A stretch of 31,073 nt of DNA from CAZDXJ01 sp964509475 (GTDB taxonomy: Bacteria; Pseudomonadota; Gammaproteobacteria; Methylococcales; Methylomonadaceae). The DNA lies in contig CAZDXJ010000022.1 of the NCBI GenBank assembly GCA_964509475.1, positions 1 through 31,073 of the forward strand, in the 5' to 3' direction. Both the position numbers and the translations under genes were made by a program. Shown here in pieces: positions 6,681 to 13,874 of the stretch (within the stretch, counting starts at the first letter, position 1; the number at the start of each line of letters is the position of its first letter). Under the pieces are notes generated by a model. That model did not search any database and was not told the DNA's origin. It saw only the letters and a list, made by a program, of their open reading frames with translations.

Positions 6681-8832
6681 ACCCCACCCTTTCGATCCCG
6701 GCCTGAGCCTGGTTGACAGCCCGACCGATCCGGTACCGGCAGATTCCCGGCAGTTGTTTTATGCTCTTTTGAATAACGTCGATCCGGGGCAGGCGATCAC
6801 GCCGGCTTTCGGTTTTGTCAAACAACAACTGGCCAACATAATCCAAAAACAAGCCAACAACTTTTACCATTATCAACCGGAGCAGATTTCGCTTTTGCAG
6901 CAACGTGGTCCCGATATCGCCATTAGCCTGGACAGCAGCCAGCGCAGCATCAGGGAGAGGTTGCTGTTACAGGTTGCCCCGGTGGTTTTAACCGAGCCTT
7001 GTTGGTTGCAAGGTATTTGTCAGGCAGCGACCAGCGAAACCGAAATCGCGCTACAACTGATGGCGCTATACTGCAAATGGACCAAGCCCAGTCTGATCGG
7101 ACTGTACCGGGGTCAATTAGCCGCTTGCGGTATCGAAATTTCCCCTGTGAACAGTTGGGCCTTTGCCGGCCAACAGGCCATTCTCCCATGCCTGTTTCAA
7201 TTCGCCGCCTTGCAACTTGCCTTGGCCCGTTTCCCCAGGGTGCTGTTGCCTGAAATACTGGGCTTTACCCTGGCGCATGCCTCTGCCGGCAATTTACTGG
7301 ACAATCTTTTTACAAACCGGCAACAGGCTGATGATTTCTTTACGATCCGGCATAAGCAGCTCATATCGCAACAAACGCGGATTCGGCAAATCCTGGTCAA
7401 TTATCTGAATCTTTTTCCAGGCCAGGCCCCTGCCTGTGCTACGGCAAACAGGGATGACCTGTGGCAACGTATACAGAGCGGCTTTCAACTGTACCGGCAA
7501 CAAACGGAAAACTGTTTGCGGCAACTGGCAAAACCACAAGACACAAGCACACAAACCGCCTTGTTGCAAATCCTGCAACAAAAGGCCCGGGCCGCACGGG
7601 GCCATCATGGTCAAATCCAACTCGATGGCCGTTGTCTGGATGAATGGTTCCGGCAAGAACCCTTTGACGGTAAAAACTTTCTGACAGCGCTTAAACGATC
7701 GCCTTATATCCATAAAGACCATCCAGGCCAAAGCCCGTTGCTGGCCTTGTTTGAATTTGGCGGGCCGATGTTTGGGGTGCTTGACACCAACGAAAAACAG
7801 ATACTGAAAGACTGGCTGACGGGGCAAAGCGAAACCCGTATATCGGCCGGTGAAATCGCGAAGCCGGTCCCGGCAAGTCCTGTTATCAACGCCAACCGGC
7901 GCCCGCTCGATGACACCAAAGTCAATAATCGGGAACGTTATTTTTATTTGGTCAATGCCGATTTGTACCCGCAGCACAAAAAAACATCGGCTCATTCCGT
8001 GCAACGCTTGCTGTATATCACGCAATGTCTGAACCGTTTGCCATTTGCACGCTATCAACACTGCCTTTTTGACGATTACATCGAATCGCTTTACCGGCGG
8101 GAAACCGAAGCCTATCAACCGCTCACCGGCAGACCCGCCCTGTCCCGTTCCGCTTATATCTGGGGTATCGAGCAACTGGCGCCGATGGTGTTGGCCGATG
8201 GTTGCTGGTTACAAGGCATCAGCGCCCTGACGACCACAAGCCAACAAACGATAGTGGACTTGTTATGGCGTATTTATGCCGATGAAACCGGTGATGGCCG
8301 TCTGCAACAGAATCATCCACATATTTACCGGCGCTTACTGGAAAGTCTGAATATCGATTTAGCACCCATACATAGCCGTGAATTTTGCCAGCACAAGGGG
8401 TTTATCGGCAGCGCTTTTGATTTACCGGTTTATCTGCTCTCCATTTCCCACTTTCCCAGCACTTTTTTACCGGAAATATTGGGTCTCAACATGGCGATAG
8501 AATTGAGTGGCCTGGGCCGGGTCTACATGCGCTTGTCGGATGAATTAAACTATTGGGGGATTGATTCAAGTATCGTCGATCTGCATATATCCATTGATAA
8601 TTTTGCCTCAGGTCATGCCGCGCTGGCCAAAAAAGCCATTCAGCTTTATCTGGATGATATCGCCTGCCGGTATGGAAACCATGCCTTGCAACAGCATTGG
8701 CGGCGCATCCATAACGGTTATTGTTCCTTGCAAACCGCCCTTTGGCGTTTTAAATATGCGCTGCCGTTCAACTATCTTCTGAAAAAATATTTTAGGAAAT
8801 ATACTCTACGCGGTTATGAATGCGGAAAATGA
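6670..8832 (+). CDS. Tandem haem-oxygenase-like (HDO) diiron/iron redox protein
   Basis: A 720-residue protein of the 'iron-containing redox enzyme' (Haem_oxygenas_2/HDO-type) family, with two homologous halves (about 20-340 and 425-710). The C-terminal half keeps the likely iron ligands: Glu539 in DETGDG with His549 or His551, Glu602 in PEILGLN, Glu611, and His639/Asp643/His649 in HISIDNFASGH. The N-terminal half keeps PEILG (Glu195) but has Trp137 and Ala204 where the second half has Glu539 and Glu611, and lacks the H...D...GH motif, so it is probably structural. HDO enzymes oxidise amino or fatty acids with O2 (UndA, BesC and SznF are examples). The start overlaps the carbamoyltransferase stop by 11 nt, implying coupled translation. 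The last ten codons lie inside repeat R1. Confidence 0.85.
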   Translation: MPTEPHPFDPGLSLVDSPTDPVPADSRQLFYALLNNVDPGQAITPAFGFVKQQLANIIQKQANNFYHYQPEQISLLQQRGPDIAISLDSSQRSIRERLLLQVAPVVLTEPCWLQGICQAATSETEIALQLMALYCKWTKPSLIGLYRGQLAACGIEISPVNSWAFAGQQAILPCLFQFAALQLALARFPRVLLPEILGFTLAHASAGNLLDNLFTNRQQADDFFTIRHKQLISQQTRIRQILVNYLNLFPGQAPACATANRDDLWQRIQSGFQLYRQQTENCLRQLAKPQDTSTQTALLQILQQKARAARGHHGQIQLDGRCLDEWFRQEPFDGKNFLTALKRSPYIHKDHPGQSPLLALFEFGGPMFGVLDTNEKQILKDWLTGQSETRISAGEIAKPVPASPVINANRRPLDDTKVNNRERYFYLVNADLYPQHKKTSAHSVQRLLYITQCLNRLPFARYQHCLFDDYIESLYRRETEAYQPLTGRPALSRSAYIWGIEQLAPMVLADGCWLQGISALTTTSQQTIVDLLWRIYADETGDGRLQQNHPHIYRRLLESLNIDLAPIHSREFCQHKGFIGSAFDLPVYLLSISHFPSTFLPEILGLNMAIELSGLGRVYMRLSDELNYWGIDSSIVDLHISIDNFASGHAALAKKAIQLYLDDIACRYGNHALQQHWRRIHNGYCSLQTALWRFKYALPFNYLLKKYFRKYTLRGYECGK

Positions 8833-8929
8833 AGCAACCCTCGGGACCAAACGCCTGCCTGTTGCAGACAAGTTTGCCGGAACCGCCCTACAGGGTTGAT
8901 CAGGGCATATCCCGTAAAAACAAATATTC
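8799..8929 (+). repeat. Dispersed repeat R1, copy 1
   Basis: Matches 11406-11532 over about 130 nt in direct orientation (shared blocks GGGCATATCCCGTAAAAAC, GCCGGAACC/GCCGAAACC, CGCCCT-CAGGGTTGA). A partial inverted copy lies at 1180-1240. It begins inside the 3' end of the HDO gene and supplies its stop codon. Inside it GCCCT...AGGGC can form a short stem. Confidence 0.85.
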
Positions 8930-8939
8930 AATAGGGTAG

Positions 8940-9158
8940 GTGCGGATTTATCCGCACAGCGCAGAGCCGATCACCTGCCGGGTGGCAAACAGGAGCGCAG
9001 CGGTAACCGTTCACGGGGCTAACTAATTGATTCATAAGGCATTGAATTTCCGTAATACATGTTTTGGAGATCAAAAACCAGCTTTTGATTCAACATATAG
9101 GTGGCTATATTTTATAGATATACAATATGCTGTGTTTCAAGCCTGTAAACGGTTACCC
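8940..9158. other. Non-coding stretch with short palindrome
   Basis: Contains GTGCGGATTTATCCGCAC (about 8941-8958), the minimal form of the palindrome seen at 1316-1362. The rest (AT-rich from about 9020) shows no coding potential I can support. A short open frame here runs on into repeat R3 and is rejected as a gene. Confidence 0.55.
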
Positions 9159-9225
9159 ATTAAGTCAAGAAAATGTGAGTTGGGTGCCGATGCGACTTGT
9201 CGTACTGTGCGGATAAATCCGCACC
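9159..9225 (+). repeat. Repeat R3, right copy
   Basis: Direct-orientation partner of 2041-2100, with about nine substitutions in 58 nt. It ends in the palindrome GTGCGGATAAATCCGCAC instead of the longer CCAGCCCTTC hairpin of the left copy. Together the two copies bracket the 2197-8832 gene cluster at a spacing of about 7.1 kb. Confidence 0.78.
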
Positions 9226-9267
9226 TACACCCGTAAAACCATTCAGTAAAACCATTCAATAAAACGG

Positions 9268-9451
9268 CGTATCGACTCACTCCTCTGAAAAGCCGGTGTA
9301 GCTTGTTGATTTATCAGGCTTGCCCAGCCCTTCCACGGAAGAGCTGGGCTTGCCTAACTTAGAATGTTATGCAGAACGACAGCGATGTATGCACGTATCC
9401 TGATCAATCAATGACCTGCGCCGGCTGCAACACAACCGGATGAGCCGTTAC
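9268..9451 (+). repeat. Dispersed repeat R2, copy 1
   Basis: About 184 nt matching 12003-12188 in direct orientation. Long shared blocks include GCCCAGCCCTTCCACGGAAG, ATGTTATGCAGAACGACAG, GATGTATGCACGT and GGCTGCAACACAACCGG. An internal hairpin pairs GCCCAGCCCTTCC with GGAAGAGCTGGGC (12 of 13 positions; about 9329-9356). No coding frame is conserved between the two copies. Confidence 0.85.
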
Positions 9452-9489
9452 AAAACGGCTTAACTTAATGGGGCAATGAGGCAAAATAT

Positions 9490-9562
9490 GGCGGCTATTG
9501 ATGTACCGCCTGGAATGACGGGCCGGCAAGCATCATTCCGGCAGGGATTGCCGGAATCCAGG
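9490..9562. repeat. REP-like palindromic unit
   Basis: ATTCCGGCA (9535-9543) and TGCCGGAAT (9549-9557) form a perfect 9-bp stem around GGGAT. A GGCGG...CCGCC pair precedes it at about 9491-9510. The 'attccggca..tgccggaat' unit is a common kind of dispersed palindrome in proteobacterial intergenic DNA. Only one copy lies in this window. Confidence 0.6.
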
Positions 9563-9668
9563 CCCATGGACGGAAATCCAACGGGCAGCCTGCCGACCGG
9601 AACGACTCTAATCTACGATCCGGCTCTGTGCGCACTTTAGTAAATAACAAAGCGAATCAGGCTGTTAC

Positions 9669-9696
9669 AATGGTATATAATCTGAACAATACCATT
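9669..9696 (+). promoter_or_regulatory. Extended -10 promoter with overlapping operator-like inverted repeat
   Basis: TGGTATATAAT (9671-9681) contains both TATATA preceded by TGG (an extended -10) and TATAAT. A perfect 8-bp inverted repeat, AATGGTAT (9669-9676) and ATACCATT (9689-9696) with a 12-nt spacer, covers it. Transcription would start near 9686-9688, between the arms, about 28 nt before the AlkB-like start. The -35 region is poor. This geometry suits a dimeric repressor, but no regulator gene is adjacent. Confidence 0.5.
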
Positions 9697-9714
9697 CGTT
9701 GGGGGTACTGATCG

Positions 9715-10758
9715 ATGTCGAGTTTTTTAAGCTATTTAAGCAGTTATATCCTTCCGGTTTGTGTTTTTCTGTTTCTGATCACAGGGCCGCATGATATCGC
9801 TACGGCCCTGCTGTGGACATTGCCATTATGGAGCTTGCTGCTGGTTGATGGGTTAGGCCCTAAAATAAAACAACACCCACCGGCCAAACTGGCAAACCGC
9901 TATTATGATTTTGTCTTGTACGGCCTGGCCTTGTTACAATTTTCAAATATAGCCGCCATGCTGGAATATGCCAGCCGGTTGCAATGGCATACGCCACAGC
10001 AAAGCATAACGGCTATCGTCAACCTGATCGTAATCCGTATCCTGGTGGGAACCAGTTCCGGCAGTTCCGCGATTATTGTTGCCCACGAACTGATTCACCG
10101 TTCGCAAAAGACCATGCAGAAACTGGGGCAATGGCTATTATACAGCGTCTGTTATGAGCATTTCATAATCAGCCATTTGTATGGTCACCATCCAAGTGTT
10201 GGCAAACCGGAGGATATTGCCACCGCAAAACGGGGTGAAAGTTTTGCGGCTTACTGGCGGCGAGTTTATATCGATCAATTTCGTTACGCCTGGAATTTTG
10301 AACAACACCGGCTGGCGAAAAAAGCGGATTTATCGCCGCTATCAAAGCTATCCCGCAACCGGGTATTACAAGGCGTAATCGTTGAGTTGGCATTGGTTCT
10401 GGACATTATTCTGTTTTACGGTTGGGCGGCGGCATTTATCTTTTTATACCAGGCATTGGCGGCGGTACGTTTGCTGGAGACAATAAATTATTATCAACAT
10501 TGGGGCTTGAGCGACGGCAACAAGGATCAGGCACTGGCCTGGAACAATGATTCCTGGTTCACGCAATACGCGTTGATTGGACTCGCCAATCATGCCGGCC
10601 ATCATAAAAATGCCAGGCAACATTTTCAAAACATTGCTTATTCCGATTATGGCCCGAAATTGCCGTATGGCTATTTTGTCATGAATCTTTGGGTAAAACT
10701 CTATAACGCCTCCTATCAAAAAATGGCCCTGGCCGAGCTGGAACGCTATCGCGGCTGA
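9715..10758 (+). CDS. AlkB-type membrane non-haem diiron monooxygenase
   Basis: A 347-residue integral-membrane diiron enzyme of the AlkB/fatty-acid-desaturase superfamily. The histidine clusters are HELIHR (His124, His128), HLYGHH (His154, His158, His159) and NHAGHH (His293, His296, His297), plus NYYQHWGL (His262), the AlkB-specific NYxxHYG-like motif. After the second box, PEDIATAKRGES closely follows alkane hydroxylase sequences. Five to six hydrophobic segments are present. At 347 residues it is shorter than typical AlkB (about 400), close to the size of the 1-alkene-forming UndB. Expected chemistry is O2-dependent terminal oxidation or desaturation of an alkyl chain using rubredoxin or ferredoxin electrons. 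A GGGGG ribosome-binding stretch precedes the ATG. It ends 2 nt from the convergent nth stop. Confidence 0.88.
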   Translation: MSSFLSYLSSYILPVCVFLFLITGPHDIATALLWTLPLWSLLLVDGLGPKIKQHPPAKLANRYYDFVLYGLALLQFSNIAAMLEYASRLQWHTPQQSITAIVNLIVIRILVGTSSGSSAIIVAHELIHRSQKTMQKLGQWLLYSVCYEHFIISHLYGHHPSVGKPEDIATAKRGESFAAYWRRVYIDQFRYAWNFEQHRLAKKADLSPLSKLSRNRVLQGVIVELALVLDIILFYGWAAAFIFLYQALAAVRLLETINYYQHWGLSDGNKDQALAWNNDSWFTQYALIGLANHAGHHKNARQHFQNIAYSDYGPKLPYGYFVMNLWVKLYNASYQKMALAELERYRG

Positions 10759-10760
10759 GG

Positions 10761-11399
10761 TCAGATTTTTTCAGTTTTATCGGGATATTCACAAAGTTCT
10801 TCAATGACACATCGGGGGCAATGCGGTTTTCTGGCAATGCAGGTATAGCGCCCATGTAAAATCAGCAAATGATGCGCATCCTGTTTATATTGTTTCGGCA
10901 CTCCTTTAAGCAATTTTTTTTCAACTTCCAGAACGTTTTTTCCAGGCGCAATACGGGTCCGGTTCGCCACCCGGAAAATATGGGTATCAACCGCAATGGT
11001 CGGCTGTCCAAATGCAGTATTCAACAGAACATTGGCAGTTTTACGCCCAACCCCCGGCAGGGCTTCCAAAGCATCGCGTTTATCCGGCACGCGGCCGGCG
11101 TGTTGTTCCAGCAATATCCGGCATAAACGGATAATATTGGCCGCCTTGCTGTTATACAAACCAATCGTCTTGATGTATTGTTTCAAGCCGGCCTCGCCCA
11201 GCGCCAAAATTGCTTCCGGCGTGGATGCGGCCTGAAAGAGCTTGGCAGTTGCCTTGTTGACACTTTTATCGGTAGCCTGCGCCGACAATACCACGGCAAT
11301 CAATAATTCAAAAGGCGTCCGGTAATTCAATTCCGTGCCAGGTTCGGGAATAGCTTTGGCCAGACGCTCAAAAATGGCCAAGCGTTTTTCTTTGTTCAT
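10761..11399 (-). CDS. nth: endonuclease III
   Basis: A 212-residue base-excision-repair glycosylase/AP lyase that removes oxidised pyrimidines. The helix-hairpin-helix LPGVGRKTANV holds the Schiff-base Lys120, and the catalytic Asp138 is in VDTHIFRV. The C-terminal 4Fe-4S loop has Cys187, Cys194, Cys197 and Cys203 with C-x6-C-x2-C-x5-C spacing. All these positions coincide with the E. coli numbering. The gene is convergent with the AlkB-like gene, with almost no gap (2 nt). Repeat R1 copy 2 begins 7 nt upstream of its start codon, so its native promoter may have been replaced. The usual rsxABCDGE neighbours are absent here. Confidence 0.98.
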   Translation of the reverse strand: MNKEKRLAIFERLAKAIPEPGTELNYRTPFELLIAVVLSAQATDKSVNKATAKLFQAASTPEAILALGEAGLKQYIKTIGLYNSKAANIIRLCRILLEQHAGRVPDKRDALEALPGVGRKTANVLLNTAFGQPTIAVDTHIFRVANRTRIAPGKNVLEVEKKLLKGVPKQYKQDAHHLLILHGRYTCIARKPHCPRCVIEELCEYPDKTEKI

Positions 11400-11405
11400 A
11401 GCTGT

Positions 11406-11532
11406 ATATACTCTACTCGGTTAGGAATGCGGAAAATAAAGCAAACACCGGGACGAAACGCCTGTTGCAAACAGGTTTGCCGAAACCGCCCTGCAGGGTT
11501 GAGTAGGGCATATCCCGTAAAAACAAATATTC
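11406..11532 (+). repeat. Dispersed repeat R1, copy 2
   Basis: Direct copy of 8799-8929 with about 80-85% identity by eye and small indels. It lies between the nth start and a tnpA remnant. It reads AATAAAG where the first copy reads AATGAAG, so the stop codon supplied to the HDO gene is not the point of conservation. Confidence 0.85.
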
Positions 11533-11535
11533 TCT

Positions 11536-11561
11536 GGTTCCCACGGTTTTCCGTGGGAACC
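11536..11561. repeat. Perfect 11-bp hairpin (GGTTCCCACGG)
   Basis: GGTTCCCACGG (11536-11546), loop TTTT, CCGTGGGAACC (11551-11561). Palindromes of this 'ttcccacg' type are widespread REP-like units in gammaproteobacteria. It sits just outside the truncated 3' end of the tnpA remnant and may mark where the element was cut. Confidence 0.75.
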
Positions 11562-11571
11562 CATACAGGCA

Positions 11572-11907
11572 TTAAATTAGCGTAAGCTCGCCCGAAGTTA
11601 CACAAAAATAACCTCTCACCCAGAAATAACGCTCCCAATATCGCTTTTTTAACTCTGGAAAATTTTCAAAAAGTTTCGCTGCGCTTCGCCCTTTTATCCT
11701 TCTCACGATTTTGCTTGGAGCCATATTCGGCGGCGCAGAAACCAAAACATGGACATGATCTTGACTGATAACTCCTTTAAGAATTTCTATTTCAAATGCT
11801 TCACAGGTTTGCCGGATCAATTCCCGCACTTTCAACCCAACATCGCCTTTCAATACCTAGTGATATTGAATTTTAAAGACTGTAGGGCTACCCTGTCTGT
11901 ATTCCAT
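11572..11907 (-). pseudogene. tnpA: IS200/IS605-family transposase TnpA, inactivated
   Basis: A Y1 HUH transposase (REP-associated/IS200 type) in an advanced state of decay. The frame opens at the ATG at 11907 (MEYRQGS...VFKIQYH), meets an in-frame TAG at 11857-11859 where roughly eight codons are also missing, then continues as VLKGDVGLKVREL. The HUH motif DHVHVLVSAPPN is intact, as is IVRRIKGRSAAKLFENFP. The frame stops at GELTLI, so the helix carrying the catalytic tyrosine is lost. Normal length is about 140 residues. Upstream lies a hairpin of the kind found at IS200/IS605 ends. It cannot move by itself but could still be mobilised by a related transposase if both ends remain. Confidence 0.88.
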
Positions 11908-11965
11908 AATATCCCCAATTTTTTAGAACATTATCCGACACAGATTTTTTTGATAGATAAATCTA

Positions 11966-11982
11966 ACCGCCTAAAAGGCGGT
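11966..11982. mobile_element. IS200/IS605 subterminal hairpin
   Basis: ACCGCCT (11966-11972), loop AAA, AGGCGGT (11976-11982), followed by GGTTTCAACC. A 7-bp, 3-nt-loop hairpin of this form, about 60 nt upstream of tnpA, matches the subterminal palindromes that TnpA binds. The matching hairpin at the other end was not found, agreeing with 3' truncation. Confidence 0.6.
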
Positions 11983-12002
11983 GGTTTCAACCTTACTTCG
12001 GA

Positions 12003-12188
12003 CGTATCTACTCACCCCCCTCTGAAAAGCAGGTGCAGGTTGTTGGTTTATCAGACTTGCCCAGCCCTTCCACGGAAGAGCTGGGCTTGCATAACTCAGG
12101 ATGTTATGCAGAACGACAGGGATGTATGCACGTGTCCTGATAAATCAATGACCTACGGCGGCTACAACACAACCGGGTGAGTAGTTAC
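12003..12188 (+). repeat. Dispersed repeat R2, copy 2
   Basis: Direct copy of 9268-9451, about 85-90% identical by eye, including the internal GCCCAGCCCTTCC hairpin (about 12059-12086). R1 and R2 occur in the same order and orientation in both places (8799 and 9268; 11406 and 12003). Either an R1-R2 block was duplicated or both belong to one larger repeat family. Confidence 0.85.
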
Positions 12189-12353
12189 CTTCGGACTAAT
12201 GAAAGATACCAATAACACTCTCAAAAGGATTTCCAACCCCCGATAATAATTACACTGATAAACAAAATTCTACTTTATAGAAACAGTTTATTTTATCAGC
12301 AATGCAATGAATCCCCATATCTGTGGTAGGATAGCCAATCTTTTGACAAAAGT

Positions 12354-12986
12354 ATGTTATCTAAGATGTTCAGTATCAATGAATATTTATTTTTCAGGGT
12401 TCACGGTGGCATAGGACACGGTAGTGGTTTTGCCGAACAACTGGGACACTACCTGAAAAACCTGGAAATTTTACTGACAAAAGAACCCGAGGAAATATTT
12501 ACTGCGCTGCTTCCGGGTCTCAGTACGCTGCCGAATATCCATCCGATATTGGTGCATTTTCCCATAGCCTTTTTGACGGCTTTCGTTTTCACAGACATTC
12601 TGGGCAGGCTATTTAAAAACGATGAATTACGCAGAACGGCAAGCTGGCTTCTTTATCTGGGCACTGTAAGTGCGTTCATGACTGTTGCCGCCGGATTACA
12701 AGCAGCCGCAACCGTTGCACACAGTGATGCAGTACACGAGATCATGGAACAACATGAAACCTATGGTTTTACTGTTGCCTTTTTGAGTTTTGTTTTGTCG
12801 ATATGGCGGTTTGTATCAAAAACTTCATTTAATTTTTTGACAACCTCATTGCATCTTGGCTTGGCTGTGCTGACCTGTATTGTGCTGGCACTGGGCATGG
12901 ACTTAGGCGGCCTTATGGTTTACAAATATGGCGTCGGCGTTGCCGCGGTAAAACAACCCACAAACACACATAAACACAACCATTAA
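12354..12986 (+). CDS. DUF2231-family membrane protein
   Basis: A 210-residue protein with an N-terminal soluble part of about 55 residues, rich in Gly and His (HGGIGHGSGF), then four transmembrane helices of the DUF2231 type. The family signature NIHPILVHFPIAF is at residues 61-73, and MDLGGLMVYKYGVGV is at the end of the fourth helix. The tail is His-rich (NTHKHNH). DUF2231 proteins are predicted inner-membrane proteins, sometimes with haem or redox roles; no reaction is established. The start is ambiguous between 12354 and the ATG at 12366, and neither has a clear ribosome-binding site. It is the first intact gene after the repeat region and precedes minC by 117 nt. Confidence 0.85.
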   Translation: MLSKMFSINEYLFFRVHGGIGHGSGFAEQLGHYLKNLEILLTKEPEEIFTALLPGLSTLPNIHPILVHFPIAFLTAFVFTDILGRLFKNDELRRTASWLLYLGTVSAFMTVAAGLQAAATVAHSDAVHEIMEQHETYGFTVAFLSFVLSIWRFVSKTSFNFLTTSLHLGLAVLTCIVLALGMDLGGLMVYKYGVGVAAVKQPTNTHKHNH

Positions 12987-13103
12987 TATTTCCAGATATA
13001 GCACTATCACCCCAAATATAAACCTAATCACATTTCCGCTATGCTTTTTTGATAAAGCAATGATAAAATTGAACTAATTTCTCTCATTATCTATAGCGAA
13101 CGG

Positions 13104-13844
13104 ATGACAACAGAGCCACAAAACGATTCTTATCGTCCACCTGTCATTGAATTCAAGAGTTGTTCATTGACTATTCCGGTTTTGGTTTTACGCAGTAACG
13201 ATCAAAAACAAATCGAGGCCCATCTGGAAGCAAAAATAGCTGAAGCGCCTGCATTTTTCGAAAACTCACCAGTCATTTTTGATCTGAATAATATACGCGC
13301 AAAAAAACAAGACCTGGATCTATCAATATTGACTGAAACCGTGCGCAGTTTGAAATTAATTCCAATCGGCATACGAGGCTGTTCAGAAGAACAGAAAAAC
13401 GCAGCATTCGCACTTAAACTTGCCGCTTTTTCAGATTTTGGTTTCAACATTGCCGCCATCAGAAAGCAGCCGCAAAAAACTGGGACTGAACCCGGTTCGA
13501 AAACAACACCGCCCCCGACAAACGCCAGCAAAATAGTTAGCAAACCCATTCGTTCCGGACAAAGAATATACTCGTCAGGTGACTTGATTATCACCTCACA
13601 AGTCAGCCCTGGTTCGGAAATTATGGCTGAAGGCAATATACATGTATACGGAACCTTGCGAGGCAGGGCATTGGCCGGCGTTAAAGGAAATACCGAATGC
13701 CGGATTTTCTGTTGCGCATTACAAGCCGAGCTGGTATCCATTGCCGGTATTTACAAAGCTTGTGAAGAGCTGGATATTCCATCAACCGGTAAATCCATGC
13801 AAATCTCTTTACAAAATCAAAAATTATCGGTTAATGCTATTTAA
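13104..13844 (+). CDS. minC: septum site-determining protein MinC
   Basis: A 246-residue inhibitor of FtsZ assembly, recruited to the poles by MinD. The N-terminal domain (about 13-115) contains PVIFDLNN and the PIGIRGCSEEQ region. A low-complexity linker at about 130-150 (TEPGSKTTPPPTNAS) follows. The C-terminal right-handed beta-helix (about 155-235) has RSGQRIYSSGDLIIT, AEGNIHVYGTLRGRALAG and the MinD-binding RIFCCALQAELVSIAG region. Length is normal (about 230-250). It is the first gene of minCDE; minD follows 30 nt later. The ribosome-binding site is weak. Assignment is secure. Confidence 0.97.
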   Translation: MTTEPQNDSYRPPVIEFKSCSLTIPVLVLRSNDQKQIEAHLEAKIAEAPAFFENSPVIFDLNNIRAKKQDLDLSILTETVRSLKLIPIGIRGCSEEQKNAAFALKLAAFSDFGFNIAAIRKQPQKTGTEPGSKTTPPPTNASKIVSKPIRSGQRIYSSGDLIITSQVSPGSEIMAEGNIHVYGTLRGRALAGVKGNTECRIFCCALQAELVSIAGIYKACEELDIPSTGKSMQISLQNQKLSVNAI

Positions 13845-13874
13845 ATTTTTATCGTTTTACTGGAGGATAAACCA

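Noticed and set aside
7294..8175. 293-codon minus-strand frame inside the HDO gene
   Set aside because: Antisense shadow; the plus-strand frame has clear domain structure and the opposite frame has none.
9027..9236. 69-codon plus-strand frame
   Set aside because: Its C-terminal third is repeat R3 (the same residues appear in the IS110 remnant frame), and the rest has no family character.
11749..12180. 143-codon plus-strand frame
   Set aside because: It runs antisense through tnpA and then through repeat R2; not conserved between R2 copies.
13070..13097. Promoter for minC (TTGAAC, 17 nt, TATAGC)
   Set aside because: Start of transcription would fall on the ATG itself, giving a leaderless mRNA; both boxes match only four of six bases.
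13202..13741. 179-codon minus-strand frame inside minC
   Set aside because: Antisense shadow of a confidently identified gene.
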